Source: Tridacna crocea (taxonomy: Eukaryota > Mollusca > Bivalvia > Cardiida > Cardiidae). From it: a stretch of DNA of 64,000 nucleotides. The notes beneath the pieces are model-generated. The model searched no databases, was not told the DNA's origin, and saw nothing but the letters and a program-made list of their open reading frames with translations. The translations under genes and the position numbers were made by a program. The stretch covers positions 25,565,673 to 25,629,672 of the forward strand of contig OX031070.1 in assembly GCA_943736015.1 (NCBI GenBank). The letters run 5' to 3'. Positions 21,701 through 39,000 of this stretch are shown in pieces (position 1 is the stretch's first letter; the number at the start of each line of letters is the position of its first letter).

Positions 21701-24587
21701 ATGTTAGTGATATTAAAATTTTGTATTTCTCAGACCTTCAAAGTATGCTCAATCTGTCTTTACACACTTTTTTACAATGATCTCCCCACTTTAGAAATGC
21801 CACATGTCACTCTTCTTTGAACCCTTATAGGCTGCATTTCCAATATTACAAGGGGATTCAAACGGGCTACCTGCTAAGCCTTTCCCTTAGCAGTGGAAAC
21901 AATCAAAAGTCACAAGGCAACTTGAAACAAAAAATGTGCAAAATGGTAGTTTTTTGTGCCCATGCTTTATTATGCATCAATTTCATGCAAAGAACACCAG
22001 GGCACAATCTGTGAATGTGAGATGCTTGTTCTGATAGCAGTCAACCACTTATGTGGGAATGTTTTCTCTATAATAGTTCATGATTATTAACAGAACTACC
22101 TTTGGGAACTGGTATTTACATCAAAGAGTATATAAAATTCGATTTAAGGTCTATTTTCAAGCAATCTTTCACTATCTTCAATGGTTTAATAGTTCACAGT
22201 CTTTCACGGTCTTTCACAGTCTTTCAAAAATAATTGGAACCTTAGTTTTAGGCTTAGATTCCAATTCAAAATATTAGATCCAGGTTTCATCGCTTGTAAC
22301 TTTATTCTATAAGGTGGGAATCAAATTTATCATACTTGTAAAGCCAGCTGAACTCTAGTCTGTTTCTGTTGATCAGTGAGCAAATGAGAGACCCATCATC
22401 CGAAGACCTTCTGAAGCCCAAGGAATTCTCATCATATCTCAAAAATACTTGAAGAATGAATGCCTGTTATATCAACTACCTCTTGCATTGTGTATCATGC
22501 AGCTTCACCAATTACTGATTTCATGAAAACACTTTCATCACACCACAGTGAAAATCACTGTTACTTAAATTGTGACCATCTTTTGAGCTCTGGACACATT
22601 ACCAAACTACAACATACTTTAAAATATTCTTTCCATAAACCTTCTTCAAATCAGCATGAATTTTTACAGACACCCAAGCTGTGCCCAAATTTAACAGTAT
22701 ACCCTCTGTTCAGACTAAACTTTAGTTATTTGAAAGCAATAGTTCAATCTGGTGTATAGTTCATATAGTTCATATAGATGTAGAGACCAAATACACTAAG
22801 ATTCCTAGTGTATAAGCAAGGTGCTTCTATAGGTCCTTTTTCATGGTCGTCTTCCTCAGTTAGATAATTTTGGTCTTCTTCGTTAACACTTCCAGATTGC
22901 ACAACACTTAAGTGTATAACTCCACCTGTTATAAAATCTCAGTGCAAGATGCACAAGGAAGTGTATACACTACTAGCTCTATACAAAAAGTTAAGAACTT
23001 TTGTAGTTGCATTAACCCTTTACCACACAATCCTGACTTTTAATGACCCTGTGAAAGAAGCCTTTTGAAAACATTGTAGGAACAGGAGAAAATGCTGATA
23101 ACCAGCATTTTCTCCTTTTCCCACAATGTTTTCCAGCCTTATCAAACCAAATTTCAATTTTTTCGGACATCTATTTTGTCGTCTGCAAATGCTTTCAATT
23201 TGGACCAGTCTAAAATTTTTGTTATTTGGTAAAGAGTTAAATAGTTATTCTATTCTAAAAACAAAAAGTGGCTCTCATATTCCTGTTGTCAAGTTGAGGT
23301 GCTTGTCAATTTGACAGCCATATCATCACTCACCTGTCTGGCCTGGTTTGTAAATTTTTCTATCTGTTTGGATAAAGAATGAAAACTTTTCCTGATGTTT
23401 GTAAGGCACTTGGAATCTCAACCTTGTCTGCCTGAAGAAATACACTCCACTCAGTCCATGTACCAGCAATGTATACTGGGATTGCTGTGGTAAATCAGTA
23501 GGTACACTAAGAGCAAGTAGACCTCCTTTGCCTGAAATAACACAGTGTCATAAATCATATTACATGCTTTGTAATTAATGGCAGTAATGAAGGTCTTAAC
23601 GATTATTAATTGAACAAAAATTTGCATCTCAAACCATGACCACAAGCAATTTAGAAAATTTATAAAACTACATGTGTTTTCACTAAGAAATGAGCGTACA
23701 AGTGGCACAACTAGTGTCATTTCTGTTGTCAAAGCATAACATCTCAGGACAAACTTTTAATAACATACACAAAAGGGCTACATCTCTGATTAATATTAAT
23801 TTTCCTTTTACATCTTGTTATGTACCCCGATATCTTAAACTTTTAAAGTCTCCTCCATGTCCTTGGGCTCTGAAAGTTATCTTTTACAAAGGCCCTTACG
23901 GATGTTCACGCAAGCAAGAAAAGCAAATCCTAGGGGTTTTCCTTCAAATTGGATTAATAGTGTAGACATACTAAGTGTTTGCTTTTGAAACTAACCTTGC
24001 TTGAAAAAATGAGTCAGTGTAGATATCCGATTGTGGGTATCCGAAATCAGGTCCACTTGGATTTCGACGTCATCACTGACGTTATAGAACATGACTGTGA
24101 TCGGTAATGGTTCCCCAGGAATGACTGCCTTCGGTAAAACAACAACATGGGTGCTAGTAAAAAAAAAAACATCGTGCATGTAATTAAACCCTGAACATGC
24201 CTATATTCATTACCTTCTAAGATTTCAAATTCTACCGCTCTGGACAGGACTTCACTCATCAAAACTCGGCCGATTCCGTTCCTACATCCGATTCATTATC
24301 CGAGGTATGCCGAATGACTCTACCTCGTTTTCGACTTTTTAAATCAAAGTACTAATGTATACATGGCAAGGGACTAGTATACCTTACGAGTCAGCCGAAA
24401 CTAAATGAATTTTATAGATCCATGAGTAGATCGATGTGGTCTCTTTCTTGGTATAATGCATTAAACCCCTTTCTGTAAGAGTATGGCTCTTTTCAACTGT
24501 TAAACCTTCAAAGACTTACCCTGGATTGGCCGCCACCGTCGCTGTTACTGCAAAGAGGGTCAATAATTTGACCAACAATGCCTCCAT
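576..24587 (-). CDS. CD109/alpha-2-macroglobulin-family thioester protein (TEP), 5' 14 coding exons, 3' part off the left edge
   Basis: Secreted or membrane-bound innate-immunity / protease-binding protein of the A2M superfamily (family knowledge). Fourteen exons on the minus strand join in phase to 620 codons: 24520-24587, 23996-24153, 23334-23531, 16735-16805, 13998-14138, 12152-12191, 10854-10938, 9872-9986, 7294-7545, 6880-7083, 6133-6234, 4676-4741, 2795-3004, 576-725. All introns show GT-AG. Diagnostic motifs in order: hydrophobic signal peptide (residues 1-20), IQTDRKIYKPGQT opening MG2 (~127), DPKG..QWLN, EVEKYVLPKFDV opening MG3, TYTYGKPVEG opening the next MG domain, and AVDQSVLLM (~606), which in A2M lies just before the bait region. 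Several N-glycosylation sequons (NVS, NIS, NLT). The bait, CUB and GCGEQ thioester parts would lie at negative coordinates, so CD109 versus insect-type TEP cannot be settled. Introns are filled with repeats. Confidence 0.93.
739..1811 (+). repeat. AACAAGAG element family A, about 6 array units
   Basis: 5' end AACAAGAGCGGCAAATTGTC, a short palindrome, then TACGCCCGTC. The core is a ~157-bp tandem unit (GGGCAATAACTC... to ...GGAGATATGCTCCGG). The 3' end is a CCCGT-CTTCG-ACGGG hairpin followed by CGTATAA, whose GACGGGCGTA is the inverse of the 5' TACGCCCGTC. Non-autonomous; possibly related to bivalve pearl-type or Helitron-derived repeats (inference). Confidence 0.8.
1857..2046 (-). repeat. THP-like remnant
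   Basis: Only ACATTGTGGGAAATGGAGAA and a TTCAAAAACC-type flank remain recognisable. Confidence 0.4.
2047..2200 (-). repeat. THP-A copy lacking the whole palindrome
   Basis: GTAGAAAACATTGT runs directly into CGTCAAAAGTAGGG; the hairpin and its right flank are deleted. Confidence 0.75.
2445..2673 (+). repeat. THP-A copy, full length
   Basis: TTAA at both ends. Variant right half with CATTTGAACCACTTTGAAAT, shared with the copies at 12490 and 49564. Confidence 0.85.
2795..3004 (-). CDS. CD109/TEP-like exon 13 (MG5-MG6)
   Basis: 70 complete codons from VLASNRIVTFGEIPISSSLP to YHGANMFKNK. The YAQIVVYYFGELQDWNADSM part matches the A2M segment that ends MG5. Acceptor CTTCAG, donor GTAATT. Confidence 0.9.
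3172..3389 (-). repeat. THP-A copy, diverged
   Basis: TTAA ends kept. The palindrome reads AGTACTGGTTTCCAGCACTT, still self-complementary at the centre. Confidence 0.65.
3845..4072 (+). repeat. THP-C copy (third palindrome version)
   Basis: Palindrome GGAGAAATTGCTTG / TGAGCAATTTCTCC, between A and B types. The right end GTACCTATGGAGTAAAGGG is like B. Confidence 0.65.
4229..4457 (+). repeat. THP-B copy
   Basis: Starts TTAACCCTTTACTCAATAGA. Palindrome GGCAAAAGGTGAAATTGCTC with one arm mutated (CACTTTTTGTC). Confidence 0.8.
4535..4620. repeat. THP palindrome remnant
   Basis: Only the hairpin and short flanks survive (AGTAAATTCTGGTTATCAGT). Confidence 0.5.
4676..4741 (-). CDS. CD109/TEP-like exon 12
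   Basis: 22 complete codons, IGEDLVFNIQSDQVLLYNLT and two more. It pairs with the next exon to give YMVLASNRIV, the A2M beta-strand before the second sequon cluster. Acceptor TTTACAG, donor GTAAGC. Confidence 0.87.
4797..4955 (-). repeat. THP-A copy with one palindrome arm deleted
   Basis: GACAAAATTACC runs into TGCATTTTCTCC: the left arm and its flank are missing. Confidence 0.7.
5036..5264 (+). repeat. THP-A copy, full length
   Basis: Perfect palindrome with centre CTGGTGACCAG. Its right TTAA is shared with the next copy. Confidence 0.85.
5261..5440 (+). repeat. THP-A copy, abutting the previous one
   Basis: Begins in the TTAA that ends the 5036 copy. The left palindrome arm is mostly lost. 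Confidence 0.65.
5510..5737 (-). repeat. THP-A copy, full length
   Basis: TTAACCCTTTATCAAATGAC to GGTAAAGGGTTAA. Confidence 0.8.
5902..6115 (+). repeat. THP-A copy
   Basis: TTAATCCTTTATCATCA to AAAAAGTTAA. Ends 17 bp before CD109-like exon 11. Confidence 0.7.
6133..6234 (-). CDS. CD109/TEP-like exon 11
   Basis: 34 complete codons beginning ILYKGFKTVLNVPRITSHPA. Acceptor TTTACAG, donor GTAAGA. Confidence 0.88.
6478..6628 (+). repeat. THP-A remnant
   Basis: Left end lost; keeps TCATTTGCAAATGATATCAA and GGTAAGGAGTTAA. Confidence 0.55.
6670..6866. repeat. Palindromic MITE, ~197 bp
   Basis: Two long arms meet at GGTTTAGCCAATCAGAAGTT and its complement. The ends are CCTGGGCCCG and GACCCAGG. Lies in the CD109-like intron between exons 10 and 11, 14 bp from the exon 10 donor. 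A diverged relative is at 44680-44830. Confidence 0.75.
6880..7083 (-). CDS. CD109/TEP-like exon 10 (MG4)
   Basis: 68 complete codons, VTLTQADGRPVMSATKDVRL through EYAEALHLE. Acceptor TTTCCAG, donor GTAAAG. A palindromic MITE ends 14 bp downstream of the donor. Confidence 0.9.
7294..7545 (-). CDS. CD109/TEP-like exon 9 (MG3-MG4)
   Basis: 84 complete codons from IDGEVEVTIPLDRI to FKAGLNYKAQ. Contains NLT and NDS sequons. The FIVKFASDNPSYFKAGLNY part is the usual start of MG4 (FKPGLPF in relatives). Confidence 0.9.
7726..9375 (+). repeat. AACAAGAG element family C, about 6 array units
   Basis: 5' AACAAGAGGGCCATGATGGC, a palindrome, then CGCTCCACTGGC. The core ~170-bp unit repeats from ~8138 to 9150 (AAGCCCATGTAAAACTTGTG, GCTACATGCCAAATTTGGTA). 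The 3' end is a CTGGC-CTTCG-GCCAG hairpin then TGGAGCTAA, the inverse of the 5' CTCCACTGGC. A truncated THP start lies at 7767-7850. Located in the CD109-like intron between exons 8 and 9. Confidence 0.78.
9521..9747 (+). repeat. THP copy with mixed palindrome
   Basis: Arms GGAGAAATTGCTCATAA / GGAGCAATCTCTTCTTTTCC combine A-type outer and B-type inner arm sequence. Confidence 0.75.
9872..9986 (-). CDS. CD109/TEP-like exon 8
   Basis: Encodes the conserved YTYGKPVEGTVLVRADLDYP segment and ends in MLQTTVN. Acceptor GATTGTAG, donor GTAAGT, 115 bp. Confidence 0.9.
10495..10632 (-). repeat. THP-A copy, ends eroded
   Basis: Palindrome centre ATACTGGTTACTAGCAT; both termini lost. Confidence 0.6.
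10854..10938 (-). CDS. CD109/TEP-like exon 7 (start of MG3)
   Basis: Encodes VLPKFDVDLKMPPYVLTSDK and onward to VTVKA. Acceptor ATTTTCAG, donor GTAAGT, 85 bp. Confidence 0.9.
11111..11339 (-). repeat. THP-A copy, full length
   Basis: TTAACTCTTTACCAAACGAC to CAGGGTTAA. Centre CTGGTTGCCAG. Confidence 0.82.
11725..11953 (-). repeat. THP-A copy
   Basis: TTAACTCATTACCAAACCAC; the palindrome is partly decayed (AATTGATGATTATTAGCATT). Confidence 0.75.
12152..12191 (-). CDS. CD109/TEP-like exon 6 (40-bp micro-exon)
   Basis: Encodes ASFHRKIFEVEKY plus one base. It joins to the next exon to give the invariant EVEKYVLPKF motif. Acceptor TTTCAG, donor GTAGGT. Short, but phase and motif continuity on both sides leave little doubt. 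Confidence 0.86.
12265..12493 (-). repeat. THP-A copy, full length
   Basis: TTAACTCATTACCACACGAG to CTAATGGGTTAA. Its right TTAA is shared with the next copy, which lies in the opposite orientation. Confidence 0.85.
12490..12711 (+). repeat. THP-A copy abutting the previous one
   Basis: Starts within TTAA 12490-12493. Variant right half with CATTTGAGCTACTTTGAAAT. Confidence 0.82.
12988..13183 (-). repeat. THP-A copy, cut by the next one
   Basis: Covarying arm change: GTAGGAAAAGG at left, CTTTTTCCTAC at right. Right part missing where the 13180 copy begins. Confidence 0.7.
13180..13407 (+). repeat. THP-A copy, full length
   Basis: TTAACTCTTTACCACACAAT to AAGAGTTAA. Confidence 0.82.
13666..13899 (-). 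repeat. THP-D copy
   Basis: Variant with GACTCAACCAAATTCAAAGC and an A-rich left half. Ends ~100 bp from CD109-like exon 5. Confidence 0.65.
13998..14138 (-). CDS. CD109/TEP-like exon 5 (MG2, DPKG..QWLN)
   Basis: 47 in-frame codons starting DPKGHKVKQWLNIS and ending in GDWVIKVETNRVPM, the conserved end of MG2. Acceptor CGAAAG, donor GTAAGT. A hAT-like element (14183-15827) starts only 44 bp upstream of the acceptor. Confidence 0.9.
14183..15827. mobile_element. hAT-like non-autonomous element, 1.6 kb
   Basis: Ends TAGAGCTGGG...CCCAGCTCTA, flanked by the exact 8-bp duplication ATGACCTT (14175-14182 and 15828-15835). Subterminal regions are rich in ATCGCGATAC / TATCGCCA motifs, as in hAT-type ends. 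No transposase-like frame inside. A C run lies at ~14656-14676. It lies in a CD109-like intron 44 bp upstream of exon 5. Confidence 0.85.
15905..16392 (-). repeat. Tandem-array repeat, ~145-bp unit
   Basis: Two and a bit units, each marked by CCCGGTTTCTCAATT, AAAAAATTGTTTTTC, ATATCTCCTACAT and AGTTCATGAAA. On the minus strand the array leads into GGACACATGATAACGGACAT, the kind of end seen in the AACAAGAG group. A short ACTACT...AGTAGT hairpin lies at ~15940-15970. Confidence 0.55.
16436..16552. repeat. Tandem duplication, ~63-bp spacing
   Basis: CAGCTTCTTTTACCA-GTGTT-TCTATATTATT-CAATACCAGATA occurs twice (16436-16486 and 16499-16552), with small differences. Confidence 0.7.
16735..16805 (-). 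CDS. CD109/TEP-like exon 4 (MG2)
   Basis: Completes the valine codon of GQTVKYR and ends in NISIY before DPKG. 71 bp, with phases matching both neighbours. The 6.5-kb intron separating it from exon 3 holds the intact Tc1/mariner-type element. Confidence 0.88.
16888..17112 (+). repeat. THP-A copy, diverged
   Basis: The palindrome has almost gone; TTGTTGTCTGCAAATACATT and the outer ends remain. Confidence 0.55.
17167..17365 (-). repeat. THP-A copy, right end missing
   Basis: Left end TTAACTCCATGCCAAATGAC; palindrome intact. Confidence 0.7.
17450..17556 (-). repeat. THP-A copy, internal deletion
   Basis: About 105 bp: both termini kept, palindrome and right half deleted. Confidence 0.6.
17870..17975. 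repeat. THP palindrome remnant
   Basis: ACTGGTTACCAGT centre with a small insertion in one arm. Confidence 0.5.
18504..19361 (+). CDS. Transposase exon 1
   Basis: 286 codons with the DNA-binding region and the first two catalytic aspartates. Unspliced, the frame runs on only to a stop at 19448. The join KKADLQ-EWLRKENI gives the conserved link in this family. Confidence 0.88.
18504..20393 (+). CDS. Tc1/mariner-superfamily transposase, three exons, 426 aa, open
   Basis: Exons 18504-19361, 19872-20101 and 20201-20393 join in phase to 427 codons including TGA, with GT-AG introns (CAG|GTTAAA...ATACAG|GAATGG; AA|GTAAGT...TTTACAG|ATATG). The N-terminus has two helix-turn-helix-like stretches (TAEATGVSASTIWRIRKEMK, ~37-56; and STLRKLIREMGYRWTK). 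Catalytic residues visible: D173 in VYIDETW, D263 in VIVMDNASYHS, E345 in PPYHPDFNPIELIWSQLK. The D263-E345 gap is 81 residues, against 34-41 in classic Tc1/mariner; this resembles the reported DD82E (Sailor) group, an association made from memory. No stop or frameshift interrupts it, so it may be active. Acidic C-terminus DDSQSDDDSA. AATAAA-like signals at ~20446-20470. Confidence 0.88.
19872..20101 (+). CDS. Transposase exon 2 (catalytic glutamate)
   Basis: EWLRKENITFDITMLRPQLL to RLPPYHPDFNPIELIWSQLK, ending NVTFK. Acceptor TCAATACAG, donor GTAAGT. Confidence 0.9.
20201..20393 (+). CDS. Transposase exon 3
   Basis: YDDVLHLTEEAMDEIRPEKW through HVDMHIQKCRANDNYI to an acidic tail and TGA. 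Acceptor TATTTACAG. Confidence 0.87.
20655..20725 (-). repeat. tRNA-like (SINE head) sequence inside the transposon 3' region
   Basis: On the minus strand it reads GATAGCGTGG... and later GTCGTGGGTTCGAGCC, resembling tRNA A and B boxes. Too diverged to fold as a tRNA; probably a tRNA-derived SINE fragment carried by the element. Confidence 0.4.
21100..21310 (+). repeat. THP-A copy, strongly diverged
   Basis: Keeps AAAACACTGTGGAAAAAGGA and TTGTTGTCTGCATATGC. Confidence 0.5.
21311..23011. other. Intronic stretch without recognised features
   Basis: Part of the CD109-like intron 3. Only short open frames and a small CTTTCACAGT repeat at ~22195-22230. Nothing supportable as a gene. Confidence 0.6.
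23012..23240 (+). repeat. THP-A copy, full length
   Basis: TTAACCCTTTACCACACAAT to TAAAGAGTTAA. Lies ~95 bp downstream of the CD109-like exon 3 donor. Confidence 0.85.
23334..23531 (-). CDS. CD109/TEP-like exon 3 (end of MG1, start of MG2)
   Basis: Contains the A2M signature FIQTDRKIYKPGQT. The exon runs through an internal TTCTTCAG that resembles an acceptor: the longer reading is in phase on both sides and encodes the expected MG1-MG2 link (LHGLSGVYFF-type segment). Donor GTGAGT. Confidence 0.9.
23996..24153 (-). CDS. CD109/TEP-like exon 2 (MG1, first part)
   Basis: Encodes THVVVLPKAVIPGEPLPITV and onward, the first macroglobulin domain, with an NVS sequon. The acceptor is a T-rich run ending in TAG; the donor is GTTAG after a split glycine codon (G|GC). 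Confidence 0.88.
24520..24587 (-). CDS. CD109/TEP-like exon 1 (start codon and signal peptide)
   Basis: ATG at 24587-24585 in an AAAAGATGG context. It encodes 22 codons: a short charged start, a leucine/valine/alanine core and a small-residue AA end, as in a cleavable signal peptide. The donor GTAAG follows a split glycine codon (GG|C). A TTACAG acceptor just upstream at 24609 suggests a 5' UTR intron, so the transcription start probably lies further right. Confidence 0.85.
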
Positions 24588-24715
24588 CTTTTACCAGTTT
24601 GTCCCAACCTGTAATATTAATCATGTGCACATCATGCTTATAAAACTAGTAACATATTGATTGTATCTTTGATATATAATTGTTTATTCAAAATTACCTG
24701 TTGTGCATTTTTTTA

Positions 24716-24900
24716 CCCTTAACATGCTGATCCCGTACGTGTTTTTAGACCTCGAGAAATAAGCCTTATGAAAACATTGTAGAAAAAAAAAAGAAATGGT
24801 GGTAATCATCATTTTCTCTTTTGCATAATGTTTTCCATTTCATCATGTGAGACTAATTGAATTTAACTCTACATCTGCTTTGAACTTGGCCAACTTTTAT
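24716..24900 (+). repeat. THP-A copy, diverged
   Basis: Palindrome centre is GGTGGTAATCATCATT; right end lost. Just upstream of the CD109-like first coding exon. Confidence 0.5.
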
Positions 24901-25187
24901 TTAATCTGTGTCTGATAAAGAGAGAGATCAAACCGGTCCCGTCAGATGCAGATCTGCATAGATACACTACCCACCGCAATTGCTACACCGTCAGCAACCA
25001 TTTTTTTTGCTGGAATAATCGTGGATTTTAAACGTAAAATAACCTCACCAAAGTCAGCATGTTTTTAAAAATTAAATCGAGATGCAAAGCAAAACATCCG
25101 ACAAGGTTTAGTGAATTACCTCATGCAGATAAAAACAGCTGAGCGTACTTTTTTTTTTTTAATCGGCGCAAGCTGTTAATTGATTGT

Positions 25188-25495
25188 ATTGATTGATTAA
25201 TTGATTGGTAATAAATGCCATTTTCATCATCATTTCAGTAATATTGCACCCAGCCATGCTTTCCTTGAGTTTCGCTTACCATTTCTCCGGACATTATTCT
25301 TTTCAATCAACTGGTTGCTTCCCGATCGTCGACACAATGGTCAGAGGTGAGAGAGGAATGAATCCTGCCTCACAATGACTGTCACCAATCTTCGAAGAGA
25401 AATTTATCTGGTTGAGCCTAGAATCGAACCAGCTAGTAGTCCCCTATATACTCTCATGTCCTTTACGCTATATACTGGGCTACTGAGACTCTACC
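25188..25495 (-). repeat. tRNA-derived SINE
   Basis: On the minus strand it starts GTAGCCCAGTATATAGCG..., has a B-box-like GGTTCGATTC, and ends in a TTGATTG-type simple tail (25188-25215). It lies in the intergenic space upstream of the CD109-like gene. Confidence 0.6.
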
Positions 25496-25503
25496 GCAAT
25501 CTC

Positions 25504-25734
25504 TTAACCCTTTGACTAAACAGATCCTGGATTTTTACGACCCAGAGGAAGAAGCCTTCTGAAAACATGGTGGGAAAAGGAGAAAATGCTGGTAACCAGC
25601 ATTTTCTCCTGCTCCCACGATATTTTCTACTCTTCTGAAGTCAAGTTTCAATTTTTGAGTCATGTTTATTTCGTTATCTGCAAATGCTTTCCATTTGGAC
25701 CAGTCTAAAATTTCGTCGTTTGCTAAAGAGTTAA
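25504..25734 (+). repeat. THP-A copy, full length
   Basis: TTAACCCTTTGACTAAACAG to AAAGAGTTAA. One arm altered (TCTCCTGCTCCC). Confidence 0.8.
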
Positions 25735-27471
25735 AGGTGACAGCATCAGTGCATGTACAAGTCGGCCTTCCAGTTTGATTTTCCTCTCGGAAAAAAAAAA
25801 CGCACATTTGTTGCACAAAAATATCGCTTACCAATATTTGTGAAGTGTCCGGGTCTGCCCTTGGTGTTTCCTTTTCGAATCCGCTATCAGAATGACCTAG
25901 CATGGCCATCGCCCAAGGTTTTTATCAGTGCAGGGCCTTTACAACCTTGCCAGCTATCGTGTGACAGAACCACACCTCTGTGCTACATTGCTTAGACGGT
26001 TTCCATTTGTGAGCGAGAAGTTTAATTTGCATTAAAACAAATTTTGACGGATGGCAACGTAAGGAATGTATAAACATTATTTGACCGTTTTGAAAAGCCT
26101 CCGATTTGTAATTTCCGTGATGGGAAACAATCTCATTTCTACCATTCCTTGCTTTTCAGTACACACAAGAACTTAGTCTAAGAGAAGTGTTTAATAGAGA
26201 TAAGATAAAAGATTTAAGATCCTACTCGTACATAAGCGTTCTTTTACCAGGATACTATAAATGGGTTGAAATTTGAGTCTGAAATTAAAACGGGAAAACG
26301 CAACTTTAACAATAATTAGTAGACTTGCGTTTCATGAATTAAATCCAAAACCAGCTCTGTGAAATAGCCAGTAGTTTGGAATGTCTCAAACCGTGAAGAA
26401 ATACATTAATTTCTGTAAGGTGAAGTGTACTTATTTTCTAACAGGAACTGTAGATCCGTTTCAGGAGTCAATCCTATAATGAACTGGTTAAATTCAATCA
26501 TGTTTCGACTGCACCTTAAATTACCTCTATCCACATGTCAGTGTAGGAGACACAGACACTTATTGTTCTCAACAAAAATACGTCGATTTTTGTGTCATTA
26601 TTACGGTCTTTTTCAGCTCTGCTGCACGAAAGTTTGAGGAACTTGGGATGTCGCATTTTCTATCCTTCTACATGGGATTTCATTTACATGTATTTATCAT
26701 TTCAAAGGCAAATTCCTCTGTGGCTTTTTATTAAAATTCTTATAGGGATTGTACCGTATACAGAAAACATTTCAACTCGTACAGTTAGTTGGGTGAGCGA
26801 TCTAGGTCCATTTCGGTTCTCCTGTTTATTGGCTCATAAAACTTAGCAACATTGGAGTTGAAAGAGACCTGGTCGGTCCGGTTAGCGGAAAGACAGGCAT
26901 GGAAAGACAGGCATGGTCAGTCCTTTGTACAGTCGGGAGAGTTACAAAAACTGTGGGATAGTTCTGAGAAAAATTAAGATGTTTGGAAAAGGGAATTGTC
27001 CCCATCATATACAATACTTTAGTAAATTACAGAAACTTCTGTCATGCCTTTTAGTCTTGACGTTTTGTTTTTTTTAAACTAAGCTTACGACTAAAACTCT
27101 AGCTATTGCAGCATTATGAACTACGTTAGCACTCATTTGCCAAGGTCCCCCACCCCCTTTTTTTCACATTCTTGCAGCGCAACCCTATTCGAACGTGAAT
27201 TTGATTAAGTACTACAAACTAGTACAAAGTAAAAATAATTTGCACGCTTAAAATTGATGGTAGGTGGATTTTTAACAGCAGATATTGATCTGGATCTCTT
27301 AAACTTAGTGTCACCGGTTTTAGATATATAACTTTATAAAGTATCAAAAATAATCAGTTTTAAACTACTATCATCCCATCTGCAAAAGTGTAGTTGACGA
27401 AATCGGGTAACTTTGATTAGGTACGGATGTAAGGATAATGTTTACAACTATAAATGAATTGTGGGTGCATG
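25735..27471. other. Intergenic stretch between the CD109-like and LRRC47-like genes
   Basis: No gene found. Short open frames lack motifs. A possible 5' UTR donor of the CD109-like gene at ~25829 (GTAAGC on minus) cannot be proved. Small duplication GGAAAGACAGGCATGG at ~26890-26915. Confidence 0.5.
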
Positions 27472-27700
27472 TTAACCCTTTCCCAGACAATCCCTGGTTT
27501 TTATGAGTCTGGAATAGTAGCTTTTTGAAAACATTGTGAGAAAAGGAGAAAATGCTGGTAACCAGCATTTTCTCCTTTTCCCACAATGTTTTCTACCCTA
27601 TCATTGACAGAAATAATCTTTTAAGCAAGAGTTGAATTGTCGTCTGCAAATGCTTTCAATTTGGTCTAGTCCAAAAGTTTGTTGTTTGGGAAAGGGTTAA
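27472..27700 (+). repeat. THP-A copy, full length
   Basis: TTAACCCTTTCCCAGACAAT to AAAGGGTTAA. Immediately upstream of the triplicated-arm palindrome. Confidence 0.82.
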
Positions 27701-27705
27701 GGTCT

Positions 27706-27872
27706 ACCTTCAGCCTGAAGGTGTCTGCTCCGATGCTATTTTTGTGACTGGTCTTTGCATTCAATGCGAAGACCAGTCACAAAAACAGCATCGGAGCAGA
27801 CACCTTCAGAGCATTCAATGCGAAGACCAGTCACAAAAATAGCATCGGAACAGACACCTTCAGACTGAAGGT
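27706..27872. repeat. Palindrome with a triplicated arm, upstream of the LRRC47-like start
   Basis: One ~60-bp arm (ACCTTCAGCCTGAAGGTGTC to GACTGGTCTT) is followed by its complement and then by a second, directly repeated complement; AATGCGAAGACCAGTCAC occurs twice. It begins just after a THP copy and ends about 140 bp before the ATG, so it lies in the promoter or 5' UTR. Confidence 0.85.
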
Positions 27873-27945
27873 CATGTTTAAGTTATCTGCCAAAATAACT
27901 TTCTTTTGGAAGCATTCGGAATGGTTGCTTTTCTCCGTGTTCGAT

Positions 27946-27955
27946 TTCCGGAAGT
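27946..27955 (+). promoter_or_regulatory. ETS-like motif in the LRRC47-like promoter region
   Basis: TTCCGGAAGT about 56 bp before the start codon, a motif frequent near starts of housekeeping genes in animals. No TATA box was seen. Function is inferred from sequence only. Confidence 0.3.
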
Positions 27956-28010
27956 TTTTCGGATTGAGAATTAAACCGTACCTGTGTAAGGGAAATAACT
28001 CTATTTGAAA

Positions 28011-38523
<10,513 letters not shown>

Positions 38524-38610
38524 TTTATTCTTCATTTATTTGCACATTGAGTTTGTAAATTTCTCCATTTCCCTATTTGAAAATCTACCTTCATCAGAAT
38601 TTAATGACAT

Positions 38611-39000
38611 TTAACTATCTCTCTACCAGACAATTCTGTGTTATAACAACCCTGAGGAAGAAAGCTTGTTTAACTCATTACCGAACGACAATATTCTAGG
38701 CTTGTCCAAAGTGAAAGCTTTTACAGACAATAAAAATGACTAAAAATTGAAATTTGTTTTGTGAAGGTTAGAGAACATTGTGTGGGAAAAGGAGAAAATG
38801 CTGGTTACCAGCATTTTCTCCTTTTCCAGCATTGTTTTCTAAAGGCTTCTTTCTCAGTGTCGTCAAAAGTAGGGATTGTGTGGTAATGGGTTAGACATTG
38901 CGAGAAAAGATGAAAATGCTGCTCACGATGTTTTCTTTGGTACAGCATTCTTCCCTCTCACAATGTTTTCCATCCTATTTTGTAAGAAATTGTCATGAGA
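38611..39000 (+). repeat. THP-A copy split by another THP copy
   Basis: Left part 38611-38672 (ACCCTGAGGAAGAAAGCTTG) and right part from ~38895 (ACATTGCGAGAAAAGATGAA). The 38669 copy lies between them. Confidence 0.6.
38669..38894 (-). repeat. THP-A copy, nested
   Basis: TTAACTCATTACCGAACGAC to GGTAATGGGTTAG. Inserted in the 38611 copy, 88 bp past the LRRC47-like stop region. Confidence 0.78.

Noticed and set aside
23334-23431. Shorter version of CD109-like exon 3 using the internal TTCTTCAG acceptor
   Set aside because: It would drop the conserved MG1-MG2 link; the longer exon is in phase with exon 2 and matches family sequence throughout.
25380-25495. Functional tRNA gene on the minus strand
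   Set aside because: B-box-like GGTTCGATTC is present but no cloverleaf with paired acceptor stem; fits a tRNA-derived SINE.
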